Source: a virus. Taken from it: 24,978 nucleotides of DNA. Numbering within the stretch: the stretch's first letter is position 1; every line of letters starts with the position of its first letter. Below, one piece after another: positions 7,467 through 14,785 of this stretch. The stretch is from positions 1 through 24,978 of IMG/VR virus record IMGVR_UViG_3300040806_000987; one strand, written 5' to 3'. The notes beneath the pieces were generated by a model, which worked only from the letters and a program-made list of their open reading frames with translations, ran no database searches and was not told the origin of the DNA. A program made the position numbers and the translations under genes.

Positions 7467-7475
7467 TTGTTTTTT

Positions 7476-7504
7476 ATTATAAAGCCAAGATGTAAAAAAG
7501 TCAA
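7476..7504 (-). promoter_or_regulatory. sigma70-type promoter of the gp32-uvsX-uvsY operon
   Basis: TTGACT (7499-7504) and TATAAT (7476-7481) are 17 bp apart on the minus strand. It is the only such site above the whole recombination block, which has no gaps large enough for another. Confidence 0.65.
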
Positions 7505-7520
7505 CACCTTTTTACAACTA

Positions 7521-7539
7521 TTAATAGATTTTCTATTAA
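7521..7539. other. AT-rich inverted repeat upstream of gp32
   Basis: TTAATAG (7521-7527) and CTATTAA (7533-7539) are perfect arms around 5 nt. It lacks a T-run for the minus-strand transcript and is AT-dominated. It could be an operator, a weak terminator for the gene above, or chance. Confidence 0.3.
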
Positions 7540-7545
7540 CAAATT

Positions 7546-7553
7546 TATTTATC
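7546..7553 (-). promoter_or_regulatory. Late-promoter-like GATAAATA upstream of gp32
   Basis: Exact GATAAATA on the minus strand, the same octamer found before sheath, tube, gp13 and gp16. It is 135 nt from the gp32 start and could give gp32 a second, late transcript. Confidence 0.4.
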
Positions 7554-7567
7554 TGGTTAGTGTGTTT

Positions 7568-8824
7568 TTAGTCTGTAAACTGGTTCAAAAATGCTTCGTA
7601 TGTTTCTGCAACATCTACAGGTGATGCATTTTTACTGTTAGAATTAGCACTTAATAAACAACTTTTAATAGTGCCATATTCAAATTGATTTAAGTTACCG
7701 CCTGATGAAAGTTTACTACTAATGCTTTGTAAATAGTTAGACAATACAGGATCACTTGCAGAATAACCTAATTGACTTACTTGATGTCCAAGCCTTGCAT
7801 GTGGTGAAGCAAAGTCAACTAAATCAGACTCTTGTAATTTATCTTTTAATGTTGCAAATGATTCAGATTCTATTGCTGACACAATTTTACTTTCAAAACT
7901 TTTCTTTTTGTTTACTAATGTTTTTAAATTGTCCATTACATCTGAAACTTTATTATCGAAATGTGTTTCAGTAAATTTACTTTCTAAATCTATATCATCT
8001 TCTAAAATTTCTACATTATTATAATCTGATATACTTTCAATGGTACTTGCATAAGTTTTTACACCACTCAATTTTTTAAATGTAGTTCTAATATCATTTA
8101 TATTTTCAATAGCAAGATCTACATATTCTTGATTGCTTTCGTTAACTAATTTAGAGTTTTTTACATAACGTACAAATTCTCTTAATTGACGATAATCTTC
8201 TGCCATTTTAGAAATTGTTGTGCCTTGTTGATCGTAAACTTCACCGCCATTATATAAATGTCTTGCCATTGCTCTTGCGGCTTGTAAGTTATTTTCTGCC
8301 ATTTTAAACTTTTCTTCACCACGTTGTATTAGTATACTATGTATATTTCTACTTCTAGCACCGCGTACTTCTTCGTTTACTGCTTTTTTATGTCGTACTA
8401 TTAGTTTGATGTTTTCTAATGCTTGGTAACTAGATTTGGTGCTACCTGTCATTTTTCCGTAGTTGGCTTCCATTACTTCTGCCATGTCTCTCTCCGCATT
8501 CCTCTTAATATCGATTTGCTCACCTTTTGGTTTTAATTTTTTATCAAATACCTTATAATCAAAATCTAGTAAGTAATCTTGTGCTAGTTCTTTAAGACGT
8601 ATTCTTATCTCATCTGCATTAATATCTTCACTAGTAGCCATATATACTTCGTCTTTATCTTTATTAACTCTAACTATGATGTTAGGCGAATCAACAGCAA
8701 ATCTAGAACCTTGACTAGGATCTATTACTAATTCACCATCTTCATTAAAAGATTGTACTGAGTACCCAAAACCTTTTAAAGAATTATAAATTTTTTCTGC
8801 TACTGTACTATAACTAATTGGCAT
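7568..8824 (-). CDS. Conserved hypothetical, probable virion-associated protein
   Basis: This 418-residue, mostly helical protein is rich in Lys, Glu, Asn and Ser, with no signal peptide or membrane helix. It contains ENNLQAARAMARHLYNGG and a helical stretch (MAEDYRQLREFVRYVKN) that looks like a coiled-coil rod. I recognise no enzyme motif and cannot name the family. It sits directly after the large terminase gene and has its own GATAAATA late promoter (8844-8851) and a GGAG ribosome site, so expression with structural genes is likely. A virion or head-assembly role is inference from this context. Confidence 0.6.
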   Translation of the reverse strand: MPISYSTVAEKIYNSLKGFGYSVQSFNEDGELVIDPSQGSRFAVDSPNIIVRVNKDKDEVYMATSEDINADEIRIRLKELAQDYLLDFDYKVFDKKLKPKGEQIDIKRNAERDMAEVMEANYGKMTGSTKSSYQALENIKLIVRHKKAVNEEVRGARSRNIHSILIQRGEEKFKMAENNLQAARAMARHLYNGGEVYDQQGTTISKMAEDYRQLREFVRYVKNSKLVNESNQEYVDLAIENINDIRTTFKKLSGVKTYASTIESISDYNNVEILEDDIDLESKFTETHFDNKVSDVMDNLKTLVNKKKSFESKIVSAIESESFATLKDKLQESDLVDFASPHARLGHQVSQLGYSASDPVLSNYLQSISSKLSSGGNLNQFEYGTIKSCLLSANSNSKNASPVDVAETYEAFLNQFTD

Positions 8825-8843
8825 TATGATTTCTCCTTACTAC

Positions 8844-8851
8844 TATTTATC
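8844..8851 (-). promoter_or_regulatory. Late promoter GATAAATA before the 418-residue gene
   Basis: Exact octamer on the minus strand, 19 nt before the ATG at 8824, overlapping the stop codon of the large terminase gene. The leader it predicts still carries a GGAG ribosome site. Confidence 0.6.
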
Positions 8852-10436
8852 ATAAGATACCAATTGGTAGCGGACTGTTAGCAGGATCGTCATCATCGTC
8901 TTGTGGATTGTATGTTAAACTACTATTTACAGCATTATAAACATCATCTTCAAAAGTACTTACATATTCTATCATTCTAATTGCAACAACTAATGCCATT
9001 ACTAAATCATCTGTTTGTCCTGGCTTAGATCTAAATGTATTATGTGTTGCAACAAAATTCTTTAGTTCACTTACTAGTGCTTTACTTTTAATAAAAATTT
9101 TATTGCTTTCTACTAATCTTTTTAATTGCAAACAGGCTTCCATTTTATTTTTGTGTGTAGTGTGAAATCCTTTACGTCCTTTCTTACCTTGTATCTTTTT
9201 TGGTTCGTGTAAAAAGTCTCCTGGGAACTGATCTTCTCCAGTATCTCTTATAACTACTAAGGCCGCTTCACCTATGGCATTATTTTCTACAGTCCAGTAT
9301 ATAGAAGATTTACATGTTTCTTTTATGTAATACATAATTTCCATCATAACTTTTACTTGGCCTTCTATAGGCGTTTTGTTATGATTCCATTCTGCAACCT
9401 GTTTCATGCTAGGTAATTCTAATACTTGTATAGCGGCATTATCTCCGCCTGTTCCTGTACTTGGATCTAAAGTTACTATGTAAATGCTATCTTGATTAGG
9501 TTGACTGTACCAACGAACTTGCCCCATTTTAATTTGAGGGTCGACACCTTTTAATTCTATTAATACAAGTGGATCTATAAGTGTTTCGTCATATATAATA
9601 AATTCGCATTCGTGTTCACGTCTAAAACGTTCTTCTCCAATTCTACCACGTTCTTCTGTTGCCCAAATTGAATCTCTGTCTGGGTGTTCTTCCCATTTTG
9701 CAAGTAATGGCTTGAATCCGTTTACACCTACGTCCTGTTCATTTCCAAACTCATCAAACAACTTGTTTGCCTGATTCCAAATCATAGCAAAGGTATCTTC
9801 ATCACTATTTGGTGTGCTTGTAATAATACACTTACCACCTGTTGCTAGTGTGGGTGATAGTGATGTCCAAAACTCGCTGGCTATTCTAGGAGGCACAAAA
9901 GCAAACTCGTCTAAGTATACTAATGTAAGCGACATACCCCTACCAGTGTTTTCGGTTGTTGTACTTGCTACAATTCTACTACCGTTATCAAAACTTATAC
10001 TACCTTTATTATATTCTGTTACACCTGCTCTAATGTAATCTGGTACACTTTCGTAAGCATACCTAATACGTTGCATAATTTCCTGAGCACCTGCTTGTTT
10101 GTGAGCCGCAACTAATATTGTACTGTCGGGTCTAAACATAGCATACCACAGCAAGTATCCTGCCGCTACAGTGGTTTTACCCATCTGTCTGCCCAGCATG
10201 TTGATACTGTATCTGTAATTATTGTAGTTTTCTATTAGATCTAATTGATAACTAAATGGATCAAAATCCATGCCTCCCTTTGTAGGATGTTGAATTTTGA
10301 CATGATTTGTCATAAAGTGCAATGGTCCTGATTCTAGATCAGCACACTTTTTAAAATCTTCTAATGTTTCTGGTGTATAGGCAATTCTACTATAGCCTTG
10401 TTTGACCAGACTGGTATCCGCAGTTCCTCTTGCCAT
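8850..10436 (-). CDS. 17: Large terminase subunit (gp17), packaging ATPase and nuclease
   Basis: The protein has 528 residues (T4 gp17 has 610). The ATPase domain shows Walker A GRQMGKT (82-88), as in the T4 form of this motif, Walker B LVYLDEF (Asp176, catalytic Glu177) and coupling motif ITSTPNS (205-211). The RNase H-like nuclease domain has TLDPSTGTGGD (Asp324), TVENN (Glu384) and QTDDLVMAL (Asp476/477), the expected metal-binding acids. It cuts concatemeric DNA and pumps it through the portal. The N-terminus is shorter than in T4. A TATAAATA element sits just 6 nt before the ATG with no ribosome site, so the mRNA may be leaderless. The small terminase gene is separated from it by two minus-strand genes and one plus-strand gene, unlike the adjacent 16-17 pair of T4. 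Confidence 0.95.
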   Translation of the reverse strand: MARGTADTSLVKQGYSRIAYTPETLEDFKKCADLESGPLHFMTNHVKIQHPTKGGMDFDPFSYQLDLIENYNNYRYSINMLGRQMGKTTVAAGYLLWYAMFRPDSTILVAAHKQAGAQEIMQRIRYAYESVPDYIRAGVTEYNKGSISFDNGSRIVASTTTENTGRGMSLTLVYLDEFAFVPPRIASEFWTSLSPTLATGGKCIITSTPNSDEDTFAMIWNQANKLFDEFGNEQDVGVNGFKPLLAKWEEHPDRDSIWATEERGRIGEERFRREHECEFIIYDETLIDPLVLIELKGVDPQIKMGQVRWYSQPNQDSIYIVTLDPSTGTGGDNAAIQVLELPSMKQVAEWNHNKTPIEGQVKVMMEIMYYIKETCKSSIYWTVENNAIGEAALVVIRDTGEDQFPGDFLHEPKKIQGKKGRKGFHTTHKNKMEACLQLKRLVESNKIFIKSKALVSELKNFVATHNTFRSKPGQTDDLVMALVVAIRMIEYVSTFEDDVYNAVNSSLTYNPQDDDDDPANSPLPIGIL

Positions 10437-10442
10437 AATAGT

Positions 10443-10450
10443 TATTTATA
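10443..10450 (-). promoter_or_regulatory. Late promoter TATAAATA before the large terminase
   Basis: Exact T4 late consensus on the minus strand, ending 6 nt before the ATG at 10436. Such spacing predicts a transcript starting at or next to the start codon. Confidence 0.6.
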
Positions 10451-10460
10451 AAGATTTAGT

Positions 10461-11222
10461 TTAAGAAAGAGACTTTTTAAGTTTGTCTTTGAGTACATTA
10501 ACTAATGTTTCTTTGTCAGTAGTATATGCGGCATCTAAATCTGATATTGGTTGTGCATTAGGTGTTAATACCTTAACTTCAGGTTTGTCATCAGCACATG
10601 TATCGCATTCTTCATCACCATGATCATGTCCTGGACAGTCACATTCTGATCCAGGCTTGCCACAATCATCACATACTTCTTCTGCTTCTGGTTCTTCCGG
10701 ATTCATACCTTTTGGTAGTGTAAGTCCTGCAAGTTTTAAAACTCTTGCAAGTTCTTGCATGTCTTCACCACTTGCTTCTATACTTACTGAACCTTTGTCA
10801 GTGTTTTTATGTTGTTTGAATTCTACTGAACTTTCAACTTCAGGTTCTGCATTTACAACACCATAAGCATCGCTCATTGCTTCGTTAACTGATTCTGCTT
10901 GTGGTTTCATCTCTTGATGCATTTGTCTTACTAATTGTAAGAATCGTTGTCTATATTTTGTATTAGAAAATATGTCATTAAGTATATTTGCATACGGTTC
11001 TAATGATTTTAGTACTTCACCTGAAACTTGCTTACCTTGAGAAATGTTATCTAAACCTTTAGCAACTATCTGACCTGAATGACGTCCACCGACATCCTTT
11101 TTGCCCATATTAAATCCTGATGCTGTTCCTTGAGGCTGATTAATGCGTTTTACAAACTCTGGATCACGCCCGAGGTCATCTGGCACCATGTTGGTGTATC
11201 TTTCAAATATATCTTTTTTCAT
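10461..11222 (-). CDS. Hypothetical protein with Cys-rich, probably metal-binding segment
   Basis: The protein has 253 residues. A basic N-terminal part (KKDIFERYTNMVPDDLGRD) is followed by a helical middle (MQELARVLKLAGL) and then a short Cys-rich acidic stretch, CDDCGKPGSECDCPGHDHG and a further CDTC. The spacing CxxC, CxC, HxH and CxxC suggests a small zinc-binding knuckle. I do not know a named family, although unnamed proteins of this layout are familiar from marine T4-like phages. Its ATG overlaps the previous stop by one nucleotide, so it is coupled to the 231-residue gene, and the large terminase follows 24 nt later. A role in packaging or head assembly is inferred from context only. 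Confidence 0.6.
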   Translation of the reverse strand: MKKDIFERYTNMVPDDLGRDPEFVKRINQPQGTASGFNMGKKDVGGRHSGQIVAKGLDNISQGKQVSGEVLKSLEPYANILNDIFSNTKYRQRFLQLVRQMHQEMKPQAESVNEAMSDAYGVVNAEPEVESSVEFKQHKNTDKGSVSIEASGEDMQELARVLKLAGLTLPKGMNPEEPEAEEVCDDCGKPGSECDCPGHDHGDEECDTCADDKPEVKVLTPNAQPISDLDAAYTTDKETLVNVLKDKLKKSLS

Positions 11223-11917
11223 TATAAATTACCGCCGCTTTGAAAAATGTTAGTAACTTGCTTAGTTGATTCAGCACCTTTACCCATATTAGGTCTTCCT
11301 GTGAGATCATCGTAAGTTGGTTTTAAGTTATCGCCCATTAATTCGTCTTTAGTTGGGTAGTTGCTAAAATAGTCAGCACCTTTTTCTGCTTTAATTTTTG
11401 CTAATTCTTCTAGGAATTTTTTATTATACTCTTCGCCAAAGAACGCATCTTTTAAATCTATTTCTGCATTTTCGTTTTCGTAATGTGCCATTTCTTCTTT
11501 GGCCAGTTCTGCATCTTCACCAGTTACAGTTCTATCTACATCATTTACTAATCTTTCTGCAGATAAGTCTGATTCAAGTTTTCTAGGTTCTTTCACATTG
11601 TAGCATAATACTCTTTCATGATCTAAACCTAAATTTACTGCTAACCATACTTCTAAAATTCTTTCGTTAACTGGATATTTCAATGATATATCTGTACTGC
11701 ATACTTCACTTGTAAATGTAGCACCTTTGGCTCTCTGAAATTCCTGTGGATTTTCTTGTATTGGTGTTCTATTGAACGGTGCAATACTTGTTACATTATA
11801 TTTTGCTAGACATTTTTCTAATATGTCCATATGGTCAGAACCACAATCTGCGGCTATTTTTACTCTAAAGCCATACTCTTTTTTGAATGCTTCTGCTATA
11901 TAAGTTTTTAGTTCCAT
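11222..11917 (-). CDS. Conserved hypothetical protein, late gene
   Basis: The protein has 231 residues. The N-terminal 110 (KEYGFRVKIAADCGSDHMD to YPVNERILEVWLAVNLGLD) look like a compact alpha/beta domain of a kind I associate with unnamed proteins of marine T4-like phages. The rest is charged and probably extended, ending in a Gly/Asn-rich tail. No catalytic motif is visible. It has a GATAAATA late promoter (11942-11949), a normal leader and a GGAG ribosome site, and it heads a two-gene unit leading to the large terminase. A structural role is possible but unproven. Confidence 0.6.
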   Translation of the reverse strand: MELKTYIAEAFKKEYGFRVKIAADCGSDHMDILEKCLAKYNVTSIAPFNRTPIQENPQEFQRAKGATFTSEVCSTDISLKYPVNERILEVWLAVNLGLDHERVLCYNVKEPRKLESDLSAERLVNDVDRTVTGEDAELAKEEMAHYENENAEIDLKDAFFGEEYNKKFLEELAKIKAEKGADYFSNYPTKDELMGDNLKPTYDDLTGRPNMGKGAESTKQVTNIFQSGGNL

Positions 11918-11941
11918 TTACTTAACTCCAATTATAGTACT

Positions 11942-11949
11942 TATTTATC
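11942..11949 (-). promoter_or_regulatory. Late promoter GATAAATA in the divergent intergenic region
   Basis: Exact octamer on the minus strand, 24 nt before the ATG at 11917, with a GGAG site between. It lies back-to-back with the plus-strand element at 11971-11978. Confidence 0.6.
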
Positions 11950-11970
11950 ATCTAACTAAAATTTAAATCA

Positions 11971-11978
11971 AATAAATA
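11971..11978 (+). promoter_or_regulatory. Late-type element AATAAATA for the plus-strand gene
   Basis: AATAAATA ends 5 nt (ATACT) before the ATG at 11984. One base differs from GATAAATA and TATAAATA. No ribosome site follows it, so a leaderless mRNA is predicted. Confidence 0.45.
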
Positions 11979-11983
11979 ATACT

Positions 11984-12616
11984 ATGTTTAAACTATCACA
12001 AGAAGAATTTTCAAATAGAGTTACCTGGGGTACTGCAATAGAACAAATGCATTGCCCTAATGCAGATATGTTACACTTGTTTGATCAATCAGGGTATGAC
12101 TTATGTCCACTAGAGCAAGAATACGCCAAAGCAAATATAGGAGAAGCAGAGTACATACGTTATAGACGTGCTATTGCTAAACCTTGGATACTCAGTGAGA
12201 CTAATAAAACAGGACCACACATCAATCATTCTTACTTATTTGAACGCAAAGGTTATCACGGATATGCTCTAGAACAGTTAGGGCATTGGGCAGAAGGCAA
12301 TCATCTTATACACAAAATGACTCAACTTAAATCTAAGTGGGGCATAGATATCAGTTTAGATTATGTTGATAGCAATAGATACAACACTATGGAATTGTTT
12401 CATTATGAATGGGATAGCAACGACTTAGATGAAGTATTAGTCAAAAAAGAGGAAATTGAAAAATTAATTTTTAGTATGGATTGGCAAGAATTTGCTAACT
12501 ACAAATTAGAAAATAAAGAAAGTTGGAAAGACTTAGATTTTGTTGGACAAAGTAAATGGACTACAGAACAATTAAACTTACCCAAAGAAAGATTTAAACT
12601 AGTTACTTGGGTCTAA
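11984..12616 (+). CDS. Hypothetical protein, the only plus-strand gene
   Basis: This 210-residue soluble protein is rich in Trp, Tyr and His and has no membrane helix or signal peptide. Recognisable blocks are HINHSYLFERKGYHG, KWGIDISLDYVD and MELFHYEWDS, and the C-terminal DFVGQSKWTTEQLNLP. Similar unnamed proteins occur, to my memory, in other marine T4-like phages; I know no function. It is divergent from the 231-residue gene and convergent with the small terminase gene, overlapping its stop region by 4 nt (shared TAG/TAA). Base composition looks like that of its neighbours, so it need not be recent. It separates the small and large terminase genes. Confidence 0.75.
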   Translation: MFKLSQEEFSNRVTWGTAIEQMHCPNADMLHLFDQSGYDLCPLEQEYAKANIGEAEYIRYRRAIAKPWILSETNKTGPHINHSYLFERKGYHGYALEQLGHWAEGNHLIHKMTQLKSKWGIDISLDYVDSNRYNTMELFHYEWDSNDLDEVLVKKEEIEKLIFSMDWQEFANYKLENKESWKDLDFVGQSKWTTEQLNLPKERFKLVTWV

Positions 12617-13092
12617 TTACCTTTTATAATTTTTAAAAGATCGTTTCTATCAAATACTGTTGCTTGTACTGATTCTGTTTCTGCACCTTTATTATCAAAT
12701 TTATCAATTCTGGCTTTTTTTAGCATTAAATCTATTTGTTGTAGTTTTGCTTTTGTTTTAGCATCACTGGCCTCAAGTGCAATTTTTAACATATTACTTG
12801 CTTCTGCAAATACTTTACCAGCCGCCATATCACTTACATTCATTCCTAATTGCATTAATGTTTCATAACTTTCTAATGCTTTTTTGCCAATGTCTGACAT
12901 TTCAGTTTCATGATCTTCTAAACCTTTAATTTCTTTGAATGCCGCATTGATCTTTTCACTAACACTAAGAGCACCTTGTGTTTCTTGTATGACTTCTGTA
13001 GTTTCTTCAACCGTGGGTATAACTTCTTCTTCAGTTTTAGTAACTTCTTCTATAGGAGGTAAATTAAACTCTTCTTCTAATTTTTTAGTCAT
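12613..13092 (-). CDS. 16: Small terminase subunit (gp16-like)
   Basis: The protein has 159 residues from the ATG at 13092 (T4 gp16 has 164). A very acidic N-terminal tail (about residues 5-35) is followed by a helical core containing AAGKVFAEASNMLKIALEA and LQQIDLMLKKARID, which follows the central coiled-coil oligomerisation region of gp16. The end (FDRNDLLKIIKGN) is a short C-terminal motif. Gp16 rings recognise phage DNA and stimulate gp17. A longer reading frame begins at 13143 but would overlap the upstream gene. The start at 13092 is preferred because GATAAATA lies exactly 5 nt before it, as at other genes here. That predicts a leaderless mRNA. Confidence 0.75.
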   Translation of the reverse strand: MTKKLEEEFNLPPIEEVTKTEEEVIPTVEETTEVIQETQGALSVSEKINAAFKEIKGLEDHETEMSDIGKKALESYETLMQLGMNVSDMAAGKVFAEASNMLKIALEASDAKTKAKLQQIDLMLKKARIDKFDNKGAETESVQATVFDRNDLLKIIKGN

Positions 13093-13096
13093 ACTT

Positions 13097-13837
13097 CTAT
13101 TTATCGAGCCAATTAGGATAGATTTTGTGGAAATGATTTGCAACTGTTAAGTGCATATCATTCGTTAAGTGAGAAATATAATTGTTACATTCTTTTGATT
13201 CAAAAAATTCAAACCAATTTATATCAGCATGTCTAAAATCAAACATAGGAGTATTTGTAAAAAAATTATATTGCTCTTGTATATTTGCATCGTCAAATGG
13301 TGCAACAAATAATAATTTAATATTATTTCTATCGCAAAAAGTTTTAATTAAAGACAAACAACTTAATTTAGTATGTAAATTTTTAAATTCAGCACTTGTA
13401 TGAAAGTATCCTTTTACAATATCATTTTCTTCATTTTTAAAAATATTTTCAAAGTTTACAAATTTATAATCACTATATTCTGTATCTGTTTTTGCTACGC
13501 CTGAATCCGCAAAATTGTTTTCATAATTATCTATAAAATTGTTATGAGTAGTGCTTACTGCAATATCTGTATGCCTTCTACTATTTGTTTGTATAATATC
13601 TCGATCAACAGATGTAATAAAAAATATGCAATGAGTAAAACTAGTGTCTTGCAGAATACGTTGTATTGTGACAAAAGAAGTTGTGTACATATCTCCTGCT
13701 CCATAACCAATCGAAACAGCATTTTTATCGATTAGTTGACACCAATGCTTATCTGTTATATGTGATTCAGCAAAACTTTTATACCATTCACCATTAGGAA
13801 ATTGTGCAAAACTGTCACCTGCTACTAATAACTTCAT
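13097..13837 (-). CDS. SGNH/GDSL hydrolase-like protein
   Basis: The protein has 246 residues. It opens with KLLVAGDSFAQFP, the GDS block that holds the nucleophilic serine (Ser9) of SGNH hydrolases after the first strand. A central segment CIFFITSVDRD occupies the place of a later core strand. Near the end HLTNDMHLT supplies an Asp-x-His (Asp227, His229) close to the usual catalytic Asp-x-x-His. SGNH enzymes are esterases, often deacetylating polysaccharides. Phages use them to change host surface sugars, or carry them as tail enzymes or during lysis; the role here is unproven. It sits between gp4 and gp16, and an AATAAATA element is 9 nt before the ATG. A full set of SGNH blocks is not certain. 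Confidence 0.6.
   Translation of the reverse strand: MKLLVAGDSFAQFPNGEWYKSFAESHITDKHWCQLIDKNAVSIGYGAGDMYTTSFVTIQRILQDTSFTHCIFFITSVDRDIIQTNSRRHTDIAVSTTHNNFIDNYENNFADSGVAKTDTEYSDYKFVNFENIFKNEENDIVKGYFHTSAEFKNLHTKLSCLSLIKTFCDRNNIKLLFVAPFDDANIQEQYNFFTNTPMFDFRHADINWFEFFESKECNNYISHLTNDMHLTVANHFHKIYPNWLDK
13098..13105 (-). promoter_or_regulatory. Late promoter GATAAATA abutting the small terminase start
   Basis: Exact octamer on the minus strand, 5 nt before the ATG at 13092, inside the last codons of the SGNH-like gene. Confidence 0.6.
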
Positions 13838-13845
13838 ATATACAT

Positions 13846-14337
13846 TTATTTATTTGCTTGTAATTGCCAAACGTTCAAGTGCTGGTCGCCTCTTACTAAT
13901 GCGGCTGTGAATCTGCCTACACCAAAATCTATTGCGCCATCTACCATTACACTGGGTCTTGCTGTAGAAGGGTCCATTTTAGAATATTGATCATATCTGT
14001 TAGGATTCTTTTCAAAGTTTTTGTTAATATTATTTGGTATGGGACTATTTGGATGATTTTGTTTTATTTTATATAGTATGTCCTGGGGTAAATTTTTCAT
14101 TTGAAGTATATTATCTTTATGTTGTAATAGTTTTTCTACAGGCATTTTTACTGGTGTTGGTTTAACTAATGTTAAATTGTTTATATATTCTACAGCATCT
14201 TTACCTGCTGTGGGGTCTTTCATTATCCATTCATCTTCAATTTCCTTAATAAGTCCTGCTGGCCATTTTTTATCTATCATTATTTTTCTTATGATATATC
14301 TATGATCAATCGAATTTGTTATTTCAAATATCTTCAT
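13846..14337 (-). CDS. Hypothetical protein with ParB-like C-terminal motif
   Basis: The protein has 163 residues. The C-terminal part (RPSVMVDGAIDFGVGRFTA, then ALVRGDQHLNVWQL) follows the pattern 'dG.i..G.gR..Aa..rG...v.vw', reminiscent of the ParB/Srx-like fold in which DGxHR is replaced by a diverged form. The N-terminal half is helical with a WPAGLIKEIEDEW stretch. Function is unknown. The start codon overlaps the gp4 stop by 4 nt (ATGA), so translation is coupled to gp4. The fold suggestion rests on one motif only. Confidence 0.5.
   Translation of the reverse strand: MKIFEITNSIDHRYIIRKIMIDKKWPAGLIKEIEDEWIMKDPTAGKDAVEYINNLTLVKPTPVKMPVEKLLQHKDNILQMKNLPQDILYKIKQNHPNSPIPNNINKNFEKNPNRYDQYSKMDPSTARPSVMVDGAIDFGVGRFTAALVRGDQHLNVWQLQANK
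13847..13854 (-). promoter_or_regulatory. Late-type element AATAAATA before the SGNH-like gene
   Basis: AATAAATA on the minus strand, 9 nt before the ATG at 13837, overlapping the end of the upstream gene. Local AT-repeats make this less certain than the GATAAATA sites. Confidence 0.35.
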
Positions 14338-14783
14338 TTTCTTTTCTGTTTTCGAGGTTTGTTGTTTTGAAATATTTGATCTTCGTTGATAACTTTAAAA
14401 CGTATACCTTTGCGTTTACACCATTCTTGTGCCGCAACCCATTTAGCGGCATTTAAGGCTGTTTGAACTTTTTGTCCTTGTGTTCTAGCACTTTCCATTG
14501 TGGTCTGATTACGAGGTTTTATTTCAATTACTTCAACATGGCCTTTGCCATTTTTGTCTTGATATTGTATCATAAAGTCAGGAACATAATTATGGTACTT
14601 GCCATCTAAAGGACTTTGGTAAGGTATTTTTATGTTTTCACTTGCCCATTTAAAAATATTAGGATGATTATCGCACATACGCATAAATGCTAATTCCCAA
14701 CTACTTCTGTATGTAGGAGCCTTTTTGCCTACATATTTAGATTCGTTTATTACGGTATATTGGCCTTTTGCAAACTTAGGCAT
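14334..14783 (-). CDS. 4: Head completion protein gp4, TnsA-like nuclease fold
   Basis: The protein has 149 residues (T4 gp4 has 150). SKYVGKKAPTYRSSWELAF matches the start of T4 gp4, with the invariant Tyr-Arg-Ser-x-Trp-Glu (Glu30). VPDFMIQ (Asp69) and VIEIKPR (Glu87-x-Lys89) complete a PD-(D/E)xK nuclease centre. The C-terminal part (KWVAAQEWCKRKGIRFKVI) also follows T4. Gp4 acts late in head maturation, after packaging, together with gp2 and gp50-type proteins; a role in trimming DNA ends has been proposed for the family. It begins just after the upstream stop and shares ATGA with the next gene. Confidence 0.85.
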   Translation of the reverse strand: MPKFAKGQYTVINESKYVGKKAPTYRSSWELAFMRMCDNHPNIFKWASENIKIPYQSPLDGKYHNYVPDFMIQYQDKNGKGHVEVIEIKPRNQTTMESARTQGQKVQTALNAAKWVAAQEWCKRKGIRFKVINEDQIFQNNKPRKQKRK

Positions 14784-14785
14784 TG

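Noticed and set aside
13093-13143. Longer N-terminus for the small terminase starting at 13143
   Set aside because: It would overlap the SGNH-like gene by 47 nt; the ATG at 13092 has a late promoter at the same distance as at gp13.
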